From Variovorax paradoxus (GTDB lineage: Bacteria; Pseudomonadota; Gammaproteobacteria; Burkholderiales; Burkholderiaceae_C): DNA of 55,757 bases. Location: the NCBI RefSeq assembly GCF_018614955.1, contig NZ_JAGGNV010000006.1, forward strand, positions 1 through 55,757, given 5' to 3'. Made by a program: the position numbers and the translations under genes. Below, piece by piece: positions 49,038 to 55,757 of this stretch. The notes under the pieces were generated by a model that saw only the letters and a list, made by a program, of their open reading frames with translations, did not search any database and was not told the origin of the DNA. Every line of letters starts with the position of its first letter. The stretch's first letter is position 1.

Positions 49038-49915
49038 CGGGTATGGCCCGGCCGTCGGGCTGGCTGCGCGCCATGCCCGCGGTCTTCGTGCTCATCTGGA
49101 GCACCGGCTTCATCGTCGCGCGCTACGGCATGCCCTATGCCCCGCCGCTCAAGTTTCTGGCCGTGCGCTATGCGCTGTCGGTGGTCTGCTTTCTCATCTG
49201 GGTGCGGCTCGCGCGCGCGAGCTGGCCCGAGCAGCGTGCGCAGTGGTGGCATCTCGCGGCCACCGGCGTGCTGATGCAGGCGGGCTACCTCGGCGGCGTC
49301 TGGGCCGCGGTCCGGGCCGGCATGGGCTCGGGGCTGGTCGCCTTGCTGGTCGGCATCCAGCCGGTGCTCACCGCCGTCTGGTTGTCCATGTGGGGCGGCT
49401 CGATCACGCGCCGCCAGTGGGCCGGGCTGGCCCTGGGTTTCGCAGGCCTGGTGCTGGTGGTGTCACGCAAGTTCGGCGAGGGCGGGGAGGTGAGCGCCCT
49501 GACCATGGGCCTGGCGCTGATGGCGCTGTTCTCCATCACGGCCGGCACGCTGTACCAGAAACGCTTCGTGGCGCCCTGCGACGTGCGCTGCGCGGGCGCC
49601 ATCCAGCTCGCCGCCGCCCTGATCGTCACGATGCCCTTCGCGGCGCTGGAGTCCGACAGCATCCAATGGAACCTGTACTCGGGCGGCGCGATGGCTTGGT
49701 CGGTGCTGGCGCTGTCGCTGGGCGGCAGCTCGCTGCTCTACATGCTGATCCAGCGCGGCACCGCGACGGCGGTCACGAGCCTGCTCTATCTCGTGCCGCC
49801 CTGCACCGCGGTGATGGCATGGCTTCTCTTCAAGGAACCGATCACGGCAATGACCTTGGTAGGCATCGCGATGACGGCCGTCGGCGTGAGCCTGGTCGTG
49901 CGCGGCGAAAGGTGA
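49034..49915 (+). CDS. EamA/DMT-family transporter
   Basis: A 293-residue inner-membrane exporter with ten hydrophobic segments in two EamA repeats (AVFVLIWSTGFIVARYGMPYAPPLKFLAVRYA in the first; TSLLYLVPPCTAVMAWLLFKEPIT in the second). Substrates of this family are mostly amino acids or metabolites; none can be named here. Its start overlaps the pgsA stop (ATGA). A dispersed repeat begins a few bases after its stop. Confidence 0.86.
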   Translation: MTGMARPSGWLRAMPAVFVLIWSTGFIVARYGMPYAPPLKFLAVRYALSVVCFLIWVRLARASWPEQRAQWWHLAATGVLMQAGYLGGVWAAVRAGMGSGLVALLVGIQPVLTAVWLSMWGGSITRRQWAGLALGFAGLVLVVSRKFGEGGEVSALTMGLALMALFSITAGTLYQKRFVAPCDVRCAGAIQLAAALIVTMPFAALESDSIQWNLYSGGAMAWSVLALSLGGSSLLYMLIQRGTATAVTSLLYLVPPCTAVMAWLLFKEPITAMTLVGIAMTAVGVSLVVRGER

Positions 49916-49919
49916 ACCG

Positions 49920-49992
49920 GCCCCACGCTCCGTCACTGCGTGTACTCGCTGCCCCCCGAGGGGGCCGCAGTCCGCCTTGGGGCGGCCCGGCG
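49920..49992. repeat. GC-rich dispersed repeat, copy 2 (intergenic)
   Basis: This is the second copy of the repeat seen at 14716-14788, with the same CCCCACGCTC start, the same CTGCCCCCCGAGGGGGC hairpin core and the same CCTTGGGGCGGCCCGG end, plus a few extra bases between. Here it lies in its usual intergenic setting, between the convergent EamA and LysR genes, where its hairpin could end transcription. Confidence 0.75.
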
Positions 49993-50002
49993 TCGGCCTG
50001 AC

Positions 50003-50947
50003 TCAGCGCGAACGCCTGCCCTCGGGTTTCCACGGCTCGCTGCGAAAGCGCTCGATCAGGAAGTCGACCAGGACGCGCACTCGTTTGGGCGTCTTCGGGC
50101 GCCAGGGTGCGATCCACTGGATGTCGGCATCCGGCATCGCGAACTGCGGCAGCACATGCACCAGTTCTCCCGATGCGAGCTGCGGGGCGATGTCCCACAG
50201 GCTGCGCAGCATGATGCCCTGACCGGCGAGGCACCAGTCGCGCACCATCTCTCCCGAATTGCTCGACAGCGGGCCGCCCACGCGCACACGCGCCGTGCTG
50301 CCGTCCCTGACGTGACGCAGCGTCCACAGTGCGGCCTCTCGCTCGCTGCCGTCGCCGTTCTCCCGTGCCACCAGGCAGTCGTGCGCGGCCAGCGCGGCGA
50401 GATCCGCAGGCTTGCCACGCCGCTCCAGATAGCTCGGCGCGGCGGCCAGCACGCGCTGGTTGCGCGCGATCCTGCGCGTGACCCAGTCGCCCGCGCGGCG
50501 GCGCTGCACCGGCCACAGCCAGAGCGCGCCGTCGTGGCCTTCAGCGCCGAGGTCAGGGAGTTGCTCCATCAACTGCAACTGGAGCTGCAGCGCGGGGTGC
50601 TGTTCGTGGAAAGCCGCGAGCGCCGGACCGAGCCAGCGGCGGCCGAATCCGAAAGTGGCAACGAGGCGGATCGTGCCGGCCAGTTCGTTCTGGCGCTCGC
50701 CGAGCTCGTTCTCGAGCGCCGCAAAGCCGGCCAGCAGACCCTTGGCATGCAGGCACACGGCTTCGCCTTCGGCGGTGAGGTTGAGCCGGCGCGTGGTGCG
50801 GTCGAACAGGCGCTGGCCGAGCCGTAGCTCGAGTGCGCCGAGCCGCTTGGTCACCACCGAGGGCACGACATCCAGCGCCGTCGCCGCGCCGGCGAGGCTG
50901 CCGCGGTCGCGGATGGCGATCACCAGCTCCAGGTCTCCACGGTCCAT
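50003..50947 (-). CDS. LysR-family transcriptional regulator (DmlR/TtuA-like)
   Basis: A 314-residue LysR regulator: N-terminal helix-turn-helix (LELVIAIRDRGSLAGAATALDVVPSVVTKRLGALE; FDRTTRRLNLTAEGEA) and effector domain. ATG 50947 is chosen over 51007, which would overlap the divergent gene. LysR genes of this type often sit beside tartrate or D-malate dehydrogenase genes, as here, so it likely senses the substrate of the divergent two-gene operon. Confidence 0.86.
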   Translation of the reverse strand: MDRGDLELVIAIRDRGSLAGAATALDVVPSVVTKRLGALELRLGQRLFDRTTRRLNLTAEGEAVCLHAKGLLAGFAALENELGERQNELAGTIRLVATFGFGRRWLGPALAAFHEQHPALQLQLQLMEQLPDLGAEGHDGALWLWPVQRRRAGDWVTRRIARNQRVLAAAPSYLERRGKPADLAALAAHDCLVARENGDGSEREAALWTLRHVRDGSTARVRVGGPLSSNSGEMVRDWCLAGQGIMLRSLWDIAPQLASGELVHVLPQFAMPDADIQWIAPWRPKTPKRVRVLVDFLIERFRSEPWKPEGRRSR

Positions 50948-50952
50948 TGCTG

Positions 50953-50975
50953 CCAAATTGGAAAGTATCAATTGG
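50953..50975. promoter_or_regulatory. Candidate LysR operator between divergent genes
   Basis: CCAAATT and AATTGG form imperfect inverted arms across 50953-50975, immediately upstream of the LysR gene and within the 74-bp gap to the dehalogenase-like gene. The gap is clearly more AT-rich than its surroundings. The dyad is weak evidence alone, but the place is where autoregulating LysR proteins bind. Confidence 0.3.
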
Positions 50976-51021
50976 TCGATTGTTGCTTGATGCTGCGCGG
51001 TGCGCAACGCACAATCGGCCC

Positions 51022-51918
51022 GTGTTCGCTTCGTTCTCCACCTTCGATCTGTCGCGCAACGGTGTGCGAGTGCACGGCCGCATCGGCGGACAGGGCAAGC
51101 CGTTGCTGCTGCTTCATGGCCATCCGCAGACGCATGCGATCTGGCATCGCACGGCGCCGGCGCTGGCGGAGCAGTTCACGGTCGTCATGGTCGATCTGCG
51201 CGGCTACGGCGATTCGGGCCGGCCGGCGGCGGATGCGGACCACGCCGCTTACAGCAAACGTGAGATGGCGCTCGATGCGCTGTACGCCATGCAGCAGCAC
51301 GGCTTCTCCCGCTTCGGGGTGCTGGCACACGACCGCGGCGCGCGCGTGGCCCATCGGCTCGCGGCGGACCACGCGCAGGCGGTCGAACGGCTCATGCTGC
51401 TCGACATCGCACCGACCCTCGCGATGTACCAGAACACGTCGGAAGCGTTTGCGCGCGCCTACTGGCACTGGTTCTTCCTGATTCAGCCGCCGCCCTTGCC
51501 CGAGGCGCTGATCGAGTCCGATCCGGTGCGCTACGTTCGCAGCGTCATGGGCAGCCGCCATGCCGGCCTCACTCCCTTTGCGCCCGAGGCCCTGGCCGAG
51601 TACGAGCGCTGCGCCGCGATCGACGGCACCGCGCGAGGCATCTGCGAGGACTATCGGGCCTCGGCCACGATCGATCTCGAACACGACCGGGCGGACATCG
51701 CCGCCGGCCTCCAGCTGGCCCAGCCGCTGCGCGTGCTGTGGGGCGAACACGGCGCCGTGGGGCGCTGCTTCGACGTGCTTTCGCTCTGGCGCGAACGCGC
51801 GCTCGATATGTCGGGCGCAAGCTTGCCGTGCGGCCACTACATTCCCGAAGAAGCGCCGCGCGAGCTGCTGGCCGAGGCGCTGCCCTTTTTCAACGCATCC
51901 CAAGGATTTGAGACATGA
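51022..51918 (+). CDS. Haloacetate (fluoroacetate) dehalogenase-like alpha/beta hydrolase
   Basis: A 298-residue alpha/beta hydrolase with an Asp nucleophile. It matches the catalytic set known for fluoroacetate dehalogenase RPA1163 at near-constant offset: D104 (nucleophile), R105 and R108 (carboxylate clamp) in HDRGAR; D128 (acid) in LLDIAP; H149-W150 and Y211 (halide pocket); H272 (base) in GHYIPEE. One difference is HGHP (His34) where HGFP is usual. The start is the GTG at 51022; earlier frame lies over the divergent regulator. An epoxide hydrolase is the alternative. It overlaps the dehydrogenase gene (ATGA). Confidence 0.75.
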   Translation: MFASFSTFDLSRNGVRVHGRIGGQGKPLLLLHGHPQTHAIWHRTAPALAEQFTVVMVDLRGYGDSGRPAADADHAAYSKREMALDALYAMQQHGFSRFGVLAHDRGARVAHRLAADHAQAVERLMLLDIAPTLAMYQNTSEAFARAYWHWFFLIQPPPLPEALIESDPVRYVRSVMGSRHAGLTPFAPEALAEYERCAAIDGTARGICEDYRASATIDLEHDRADIAAGLQLAQPLRVLWGEHGAVGRCFDVLSLWRERALDMSGASLPCGHYIPEEAPRELLAEALPFFNASQGFET

Positions 51919-53000
51919 GCACCCAACGAATCGCAGTCATCGCAGGCGACGGCATCGGCAAGGAAACCATGCCTGAAGGACTGCGCGTGCTCGATGCCGC
52001 GGCACGCAAGTTCGGCATCGACCTCCATTTCGACCATTTCGATTTTTCGAGCTGGGACTACTGCGAGAAGCACGGCAAGATGCTACCGGACGACTGGAAG
52101 GATCAGATCGGCGGCCACGACGCCATCTACTTCGGCGCGGTCGGCTGGCCCGAGAAGATTCCGGACCATGTCTCGCTCTGGGGATCCTTGCTGCTGTTTC
52201 GTCGCGAGTTCGATCAATACATCAACCTGCGTCCCGCGCGCCTGATGCCGGGCATCGTGGCGCCCGTGGTTCGGCGGGACGGTACGCCGCGGCAGCCCGG
52301 CGAGATCGACATGTACATCGTGCGCGAGAACACCGAGGGCGAATACTCCAGCATCGGCGGGCGCATGTACGAAGGGACGGCGCGCGAGATCGTCGTGCAG
52401 GAGACCGTGATGTCGCGCGTCGGTGTCGACCGCGTGCTCAAGTTCGCCTTCGAGCTCGCGCAATCGCGACCGAAGAAGCACCTCACCAGCGCGACCAAAT
52501 CCAACGGCATCTCGATCACCATGCCGTACTGGGACGAGCGCGTCGCCGCGATGGGGACGAGCTATCCGGGCGTCAAGCTCGACAAGTTCCACATCGACAT
52601 CCTGACGGCGCACTTCGTGCAGCGCCCCGACTTCTTCGATGTCGTGGTGGCGAGCAATCTGTTCGGCGACATCCTGTCCGACCTAGGCCCCGCATGCACC
52701 GGCACGATCGGCATCGCACCGAGTGCGAATCTCAATCCGGATCGCACCACGCCCTCGCTGTTCGAGCCCGTGCACGGATCGGCACCGGACATCGCCGGCA
52801 AGGGCATTGCCAATCCGATCGGGCAGATCTGGTGCGGCGCGATGATGCTGGAGTTCCTGGGCCACAAGGCTGCGCACGATGCCATCCTGGCGACGATCGA
52901 GAAGGTGCTGACACCTGCGAGCGGCGCACCGCGCACGCCTGACATCGGTGGCAGCGCAGGTACGAGCGACCTCGGCCGCGCGATCGCGCAGGCGCTCTGA
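51915..53000 (+). CDS. Tartrate dehydrogenase/decarboxylase or D-malate dehydrogenase
   Basis: A 361-residue NAD-dependent beta-decarboxylating dehydrogenase. It begins RIAVIAGDGIGKETMPEGLRVL, has the substrate region LLLFRREFDQYINLRPARL (tartrate/D-malate type rather than isopropylmalate), IVRENTEGEYSSIGGRMYEG, the metal-site region ASNLFGDILSDLGPACTGTIGIAPSANLNP and FEPVHGSAPDIAGKGIANPIGQIW. It would convert tartrate, D-malate or a close 2-hydroxyacid to a ketoacid. Translationally coupled to the dehalogenase-like gene, so the two probably act in sequence. Confidence 0.85.
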   Translation: MSTQRIAVIAGDGIGKETMPEGLRVLDAAARKFGIDLHFDHFDFSSWDYCEKHGKMLPDDWKDQIGGHDAIYFGAVGWPEKIPDHVSLWGSLLLFRREFDQYINLRPARLMPGIVAPVVRRDGTPRQPGEIDMYIVRENTEGEYSSIGGRMYEGTAREIVVQETVMSRVGVDRVLKFAFELAQSRPKKHLTSATKSNGISITMPYWDERVAAMGTSYPGVKLDKFHIDILTAHFVQRPDFFDVVVASNLFGDILSDLGPACTGTIGIAPSANLNPDRTTPSLFEPVHGSAPDIAGKGIANPIGQIWCGAMMLEFLGHKAAHDAILATIEKVLTPASGAPRTPDIGGSAGTSDLGRAIAQAL

Positions 53001-53065
53001 AAAGAGCCGGCGCAAAACACCACTAAAATCGCGGTCCTCGCTGGGTTGCGCGGCCGAGTGTCGTA

Positions 53066-53094
53066 TTGACACCCCGTGGACCAGTGGTTGTAAT
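53066..53094 (+). promoter_or_regulatory. Strong sigma-70 promoter of hupB
   Basis: A perfect -35 TTGACA (53066-53071) lies 17 bp from -10 TGTAAT (53089-53094). The transcript would begin near 53101 and carry a ~125-nt leader with two hairpins: CGGCAGC with GCTGCCG (53101-53116) and CCCCATGGC with GCCACGGGG (53153-53173, one mismatch). The 227-bp gap 53001-53227 otherwise holds no gene. Confidence 0.75.
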
Positions 53095-53227
53095 CCTTGT
53101 CGGCAGCGCGCTGCCGGCGCGTCAGAACTGCCATCCTTTTCCATTTATCGCACCCCATGGCATCGCCACGGGGCCGGCATTGTTTCTGACGTTACCCGAT
53201 CAACAATTTTTCCTGCAAGGGGCCCTT

Positions 53228-53500
53228 GTGAACAAAACCGAACTGATTGAGCACATCGCAAAAAACGCCGACATCTCCAAAGCCGCTGCCACGCGGGCAC
53301 TTGAATCGACCATCGGCGCCATTCGTACCACGCTCAAAAAGGGCGGTTCCGTATCGCTCGTCGGTTTCGGCACCTTTGCAGTCGGCAAACGCGCTGCGCG
53401 CACGGGCCGCAATCCACGCACCGGCGACGCGATTAAAATCAAGGCCGCCAAGATCCCGAAGTTCCGTCCCGGCAAGGCGCTCAAAGACGCGCTGAACTGA
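53228..53500 (+). CDS. hupB: DNA-binding protein HU (beta type)
   Basis: A 90-residue nucleoid protein that bends and compacts DNA. The sequence is a full-length [26 protein letters not shown], the [22 protein letters not shown] flexible arm with the DNA-intercalating Pro, and the terminal helix [12 protein letters not shown]. The start is the GTG at 53228 after AAGGGG; frames extended upstream run through the leader. The tRNA-Val gene starts 17 bp after its stop and is probably on the same transcript. Confidence 0.96.
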   Translation: MNKTELIEHIAKNADISKAAATRALESTIGAIRTTLKKGGSVSLVGFGTFAVGKRAARTGRNPRTGDAIKIKAAKIPKFRPGKALKDALN

Positions 53501-53517
53501 GACACTGGTTCCCGGTG

Positions 53518-53593
53518 GGGTGCTTAGCTCAGCTGGTAGAGCGGCGCCCTTACAAGGCGTAGGTCGGGGGTTCGAACCCCTCAGCACCCACCA
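53518..53593 (+). tRNA. tRNA-Val (anticodon TAC)
   Basis: A 76-nt tRNA with encoded CCA. The acceptor GGGTGCT pairs with AGCACCC, the D-arm has AGCTCAGCTGGTAGAGC, the anticodon TAC is at 53551-53553 in loop CTTACAA, and the T-arm is GGGGGTTCGAACCCC. It reads GUA and other valine codons. The position between hupB and ppiD is usual in Burkholderiales. Confidence 0.97.
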
Positions 53594-53602
53594 CCCGATG
53601 CA

Positions 53603-53629
53603 AAGGCGAACACTCAGTTCGCCTTTTTT
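53603..53629 (+). terminator. Rho-independent terminator after tRNA-Val
   Basis: AAGGCGAAC (53603-53611) pairs with GTTCGCCTT (53617-53625) around loop ACTCA, followed by a run of T residues. It ends the hupB-tRNA-Val transcript. Confidence 0.9.
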
Positions 53630-53667
53630 GTTTGCTGTTTCGTTCATCCCGCAGAGAGTGTCCAAGC

Positions 53668-55581
53668 ATGTTTGATTCCTTCCGCAAGTACAACAAGGTC
53701 ATCATGGTGCTCTTGTTCTTGCTGATCATTCCGTCGTTCGTGCTGTTCGGCGTCGATCGCTACCAGGGTGGCGGCCAAGGGGAGAAGGTTGCTCGCGTAG
53801 ACGGCACCGACATCACACGGCCGGAATGGGATGCGCAGCACCGCAACGAGATCGACAGGATCCGGCAGCAGGCGCCCAACATCGAGCCGGGCTTGCTCGA
53901 TTCGGACGCCGCCCGCTACGCGACGCTGGAGCGCATGGTGCGCGACCGCGTGCTCGCGGCAGCCGCTTCCAAGTCGAACATGACGGTGTCGGAAGAGCGG
54001 CTCGCGCGTTTGTTCGCCGAAGATACGGGCCTGGCTTCTTTCCGCACGGCTGACGGCAAGTTCGATCGCGAGCGCTTCATGCGCGCGACGGGCCGCACAC
54101 CCGAGCAGTACGAAGCTTCGGTACGCGCCGATCTGGCAACGCAGCAGGTGCTGCTGGGCATTTCGGGAACGGCATTCGCCACGCCCGCGCAGGCAGCAGC
54201 CACGCTCAATGCCTTCTATGACCGTCGCGAAGTGCAGGTCGCGCGCTTCAATCCGAGCGAGTTCGCGCCAAAGGTCAATGTGAGCGATGCCGATCTCGAG
54301 GCGTATTACAAGCAGCATGTCGCGCAATTCCAGGTGCCCGAGCAGGCGAGCATCGAATACTTGGTGCTCGACCTCGAAGCGGCGAAGAAGAACATCGCTA
54401 TCAACGAGGCCGATCTGCGCAGCTACTACGACCAGAACGCCGCGCGCTTCGGTACCAAGGAAGAGCGCCGCGCAAGCCACATCCTGATCAGCGCGCCCGC
54501 GAGTGCGCCCGCCGCCGAGCGCGAGAGCGCGCGTGCGAAGGCGCAGCAGCTGCTGGCCGAAGTCAAGAAAGCGCCAGGCACTTTTGCCGACGTCGCGCGC
54601 AAGAATTCGCAAGATCCCGGGTCGGCGGAAAAGGGCGGCGACCTCGATTTCGTGACGCGCGGCGCCATGGTCAAGCCTTTCGAGGATGCGATGTTCGCGC
54701 TCAAGAAGGGCGAGATCAGCGATGTCGTCGAAACCGAGTTCGGCTATCACATCATCCAGCTCAACGACATCAAGCCCGCGGTGATCCAGCCCTTCGAACA
54801 GGCGCGCGCCGCCATCGAGAACGAAGTGCGCGGCCAGCAGGCCACGCAGGAGTTCGCCAAGGCGGCCGAGAGTTTTACCGACATCGTCTACCAGCAGCCC
54901 GACAGCCTGAAGCCGGCCGCCGACAAGTTGAAGCTCACCATCCAGACCGCGAGCAAGGTTGGCCGCATGCCCGCGCCAGGCGCCGCGGGCGCGCTAGCAA
55001 GCCGCAACTTCCTGAACGCGTTGTTTGCCGCCGATTCGCTCGAGCGCAAGCACAACACCGAGGCGATCGAGATCGGGCCCAACCAGCTCGCGTCGGGGCG
55101 CGTAACGCAATACAGCCCTGCGCGGGCACTGCCTTTCGAGGAGGTCAAGGACAAGGTTCGTACCCAGCTTGTCACCGAACGTGCAGCCGCGCTCGCCAAG
55201 ACCGAGGGCGAGGCCAAGCTCGCGGCCTGGCAAGCCAAGCCGGCCGATGCAAGCTTCGGCGCGGCGGTGACGGTTTCGCGGCTCGAGACGCAGTCGCAGC
55301 CGGCGCCTGTCATCGAAAGCGCCTTGCGGGCCGATCCCGCCAAGCTTCCTTCACTGGTTGGGGTCGATCTGGGCGCGCAAGGCTATGCCGTCGTGCGGGT
55401 CAACAAAACGGTGCCCCGGACGCCGCCCGCGCCCGAGGCGGCACAGCAGGAGACGCAGCAGGTCGCGCAGGCCGTTGCCGCGGCGGAGAATGCGGCGTAC
55501 TACGACATGCTGAAGAGCAGGTTCAAGGCGGAGATCCTGGTGCCAAAGCCGGCGGATCCGATCGTTGTCGGCGGACGCTAG
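53668..55581 (+). CDS. ppiD: SurA N-terminal/PPIC-domain periplasmic chaperone (PpiD)
   Basis: A 637-residue inner-membrane-anchored chaperone for proteins leaving the Sec translocon. A short cytoplasmic N-terminus and one membrane anchor (about 11-30, KVIMVLLFLLIIPSFVLFGV) precede a SurA-like chaperone region and a parvulin domain (about 264-368; RRASHILISAPA, then GDLDFVTRGAMVKPFEDAMFAL and FGYHIIQL). A helical C-terminal region ends in an Ala/Gln-rich stretch. ATG 53668 is chosen because the anchor follows at the right distance. It stands between two tRNA genes as an own unit after a terminator. Confidence 0.93.
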   Translation: MFDSFRKYNKVIMVLLFLLIIPSFVLFGVDRYQGGGQGEKVARVDGTDITRPEWDAQHRNEIDRIRQQAPNIEPGLLDSDAARYATLERMVRDRVLAAAASKSNMTVSEERLARLFAEDTGLASFRTADGKFDRERFMRATGRTPEQYEASVRADLATQQVLLGISGTAFATPAQAAATLNAFYDRREVQVARFNPSEFAPKVNVSDADLEAYYKQHVAQFQVPEQASIEYLVLDLEAAKKNIAINEADLRSYYDQNAARFGTKEERRASHILISAPASAPAAERESARAKAQQLLAEVKKAPGTFADVARKNSQDPGSAEKGGDLDFVTRGAMVKPFEDAMFALKKGEISDVVETEFGYHIIQLNDIKPAVIQPFEQARAAIENEVRGQQATQEFAKAAESFTDIVYQQPDSLKPAADKLKLTIQTASKVGRMPAPGAAGALASRNFLNALFAADSLERKHNTEAIEIGPNQLASGRVTQYSPARALPFEEVKDKVRTQLVTERAAALAKTEGEAKLAAWQAKPADASFGAAVTVSRLETQSQPAPVIESALRADPAKLPSLVGVDLGAQGYAVVRVNKTVPRTPPAPEAAQQETQQVAQAVAAAENAAYYDMLKSRFKAEILVPKPADPIVVGGR

Positions 55582-55610
55582 TTTTTTGCCGCTACAATTG
55601 CAGGCTCTGT

Positions 55611-55687
55611 GGTGGCTGTAGCTCAGCTGGTAGAGTCCCAGATTGTGATTCTGGTCGTCGTGGGTTCGAGTCCCATCAGCCACCCCA
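55611..55687 (+). tRNA. tRNA-His (anticodon GTG)
   Basis: A tRNA with the histidine-specific extra G at -1 (55611) facing the discriminator C at 55684. The acceptor GTGGCTG pairs with CAGCCAC, anticodon GTG is at 55645-55647, the T-arm has GTGGGTTCGAGTCCCAT, and CCA (55685-55687) is encoded. A -10-like TACAAT (55593-55598) just after ppiD probably starts its transcript, though no good -35 is seen. Confidence 0.97.
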
Positions 55688-55701
55688 AACCCCTTTGACG
55701 A

Positions 55702-55735
55702 AAGCGCCGATCATTCGATCGGCGCTTTTTTTTTT
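55702..55735 (+). terminator. Rho-independent terminator after tRNA-His
   Basis: AAGCGCCGATC (55702-55712) and GATCGGCGCTT (55717-55727) form an 11-bp perfect stem with loop ATTC, followed by ten T residues. It ends the tRNA-His transcript. The final 22 bases of the window hold nothing recognisable. Confidence 0.92.
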
Positions 55736-55757
55736 GCCTCTCTTGAATTTCGAGTGG

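Overview
The window is GC-rich chromosomal DNA from a betaproteobacterium of the order Burkholderiales, most like Comamonadaceae (Variovorax-type). Supporting this are the dnaG-rpoD pair with a Lys/Ala-rich RpoD extension, the hupB - tRNA-Val - ppiD - tRNA-His block, arginine-type EF-P (Arg32) beside earP, an orphan Bug-family binding protein, a phasin, and a GC-rich intergenic repeat that I associate from memory with Acidovorax and Variovorax. No prophage, insertion sequence, CRISPR array or plasmid function is visible.

Layout. 1-308: end of an aldehyde dehydrogenase. 309-1017: gene-free, filled by a long imperfect inverted repeat made of two head-to-head copies of a structured element. 1018-7753: a fused binding-protein/permease transporter gene, an alpha/beta hydrolase, an apparently circularly permuted ROK-type sugar-kinase-like protein, a cardiolipin synthase, a glutathione transferase and a short MetE-like protein. 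7754-17225: a catabolic island with a VanA-type Rieske oxygenase, its GntR regulator and VanB-type reductase, a complete Liv-type ABC importer, an AraC regulator and two small NTF2/START-fold proteins. 17219-24605: two LysR-controlled groups. One is a variant MBL hydrolase with a DsbA-like and an NmrA-like protein. The other is an HMG-CoA-lyase-like enzyme with a class III CoA-transferase and a Bug binding protein. 24609-27329: SugE/Gdx, an HPP-CBS membrane protein and a Bcr-type MFS pump.

27429-34327 holds core genes (rpoD, dnaG), a YihY/BrkB membrane protein, an HSD10-like dehydrogenase and the PHA granule phasin, which has a clear promoter flanked by two PhaR-like operators. 34510-36615: a histone-deacetylase-like hydrolase with a thioesterase, a periplasmic protein with an internal duplication, and CsbD. 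36801-42981 looks like one operon: pncB, a NhaD-type antiporter, a 2-hydroxyacid dehydrogenase, rmuC and an MFS transporter. 42969-49915: LOG protein, enoyl-CoA hydratase, efp/earP (EF-P and its rhamnosyltransferase), uvrC, pgsA and an EamA exporter. 50003-53000: a LysR regulator divergent from a two-gene operon of a fluoroacetate-dehalogenase-like enzyme and a tartrate/D-malate dehydrogenase. 53001-55757: hupB, tRNA-Val(TAC), ppiD and tRNA-His(GTG).

The most unusual observations are the permuted ROK protein at 3459-4529, the covarying structured inverted repeat at 321-1000, the dehalogenase/tartrate dehydrogenase pair with all diagnostic defluorinase residues, the paired PhaR-like operators around the phasin promoter, and a repeat copy that supplies both the tail of one Liv ATPase and the ribosome binding site of the next. 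All functional statements come from reading motifs; no database search was run.
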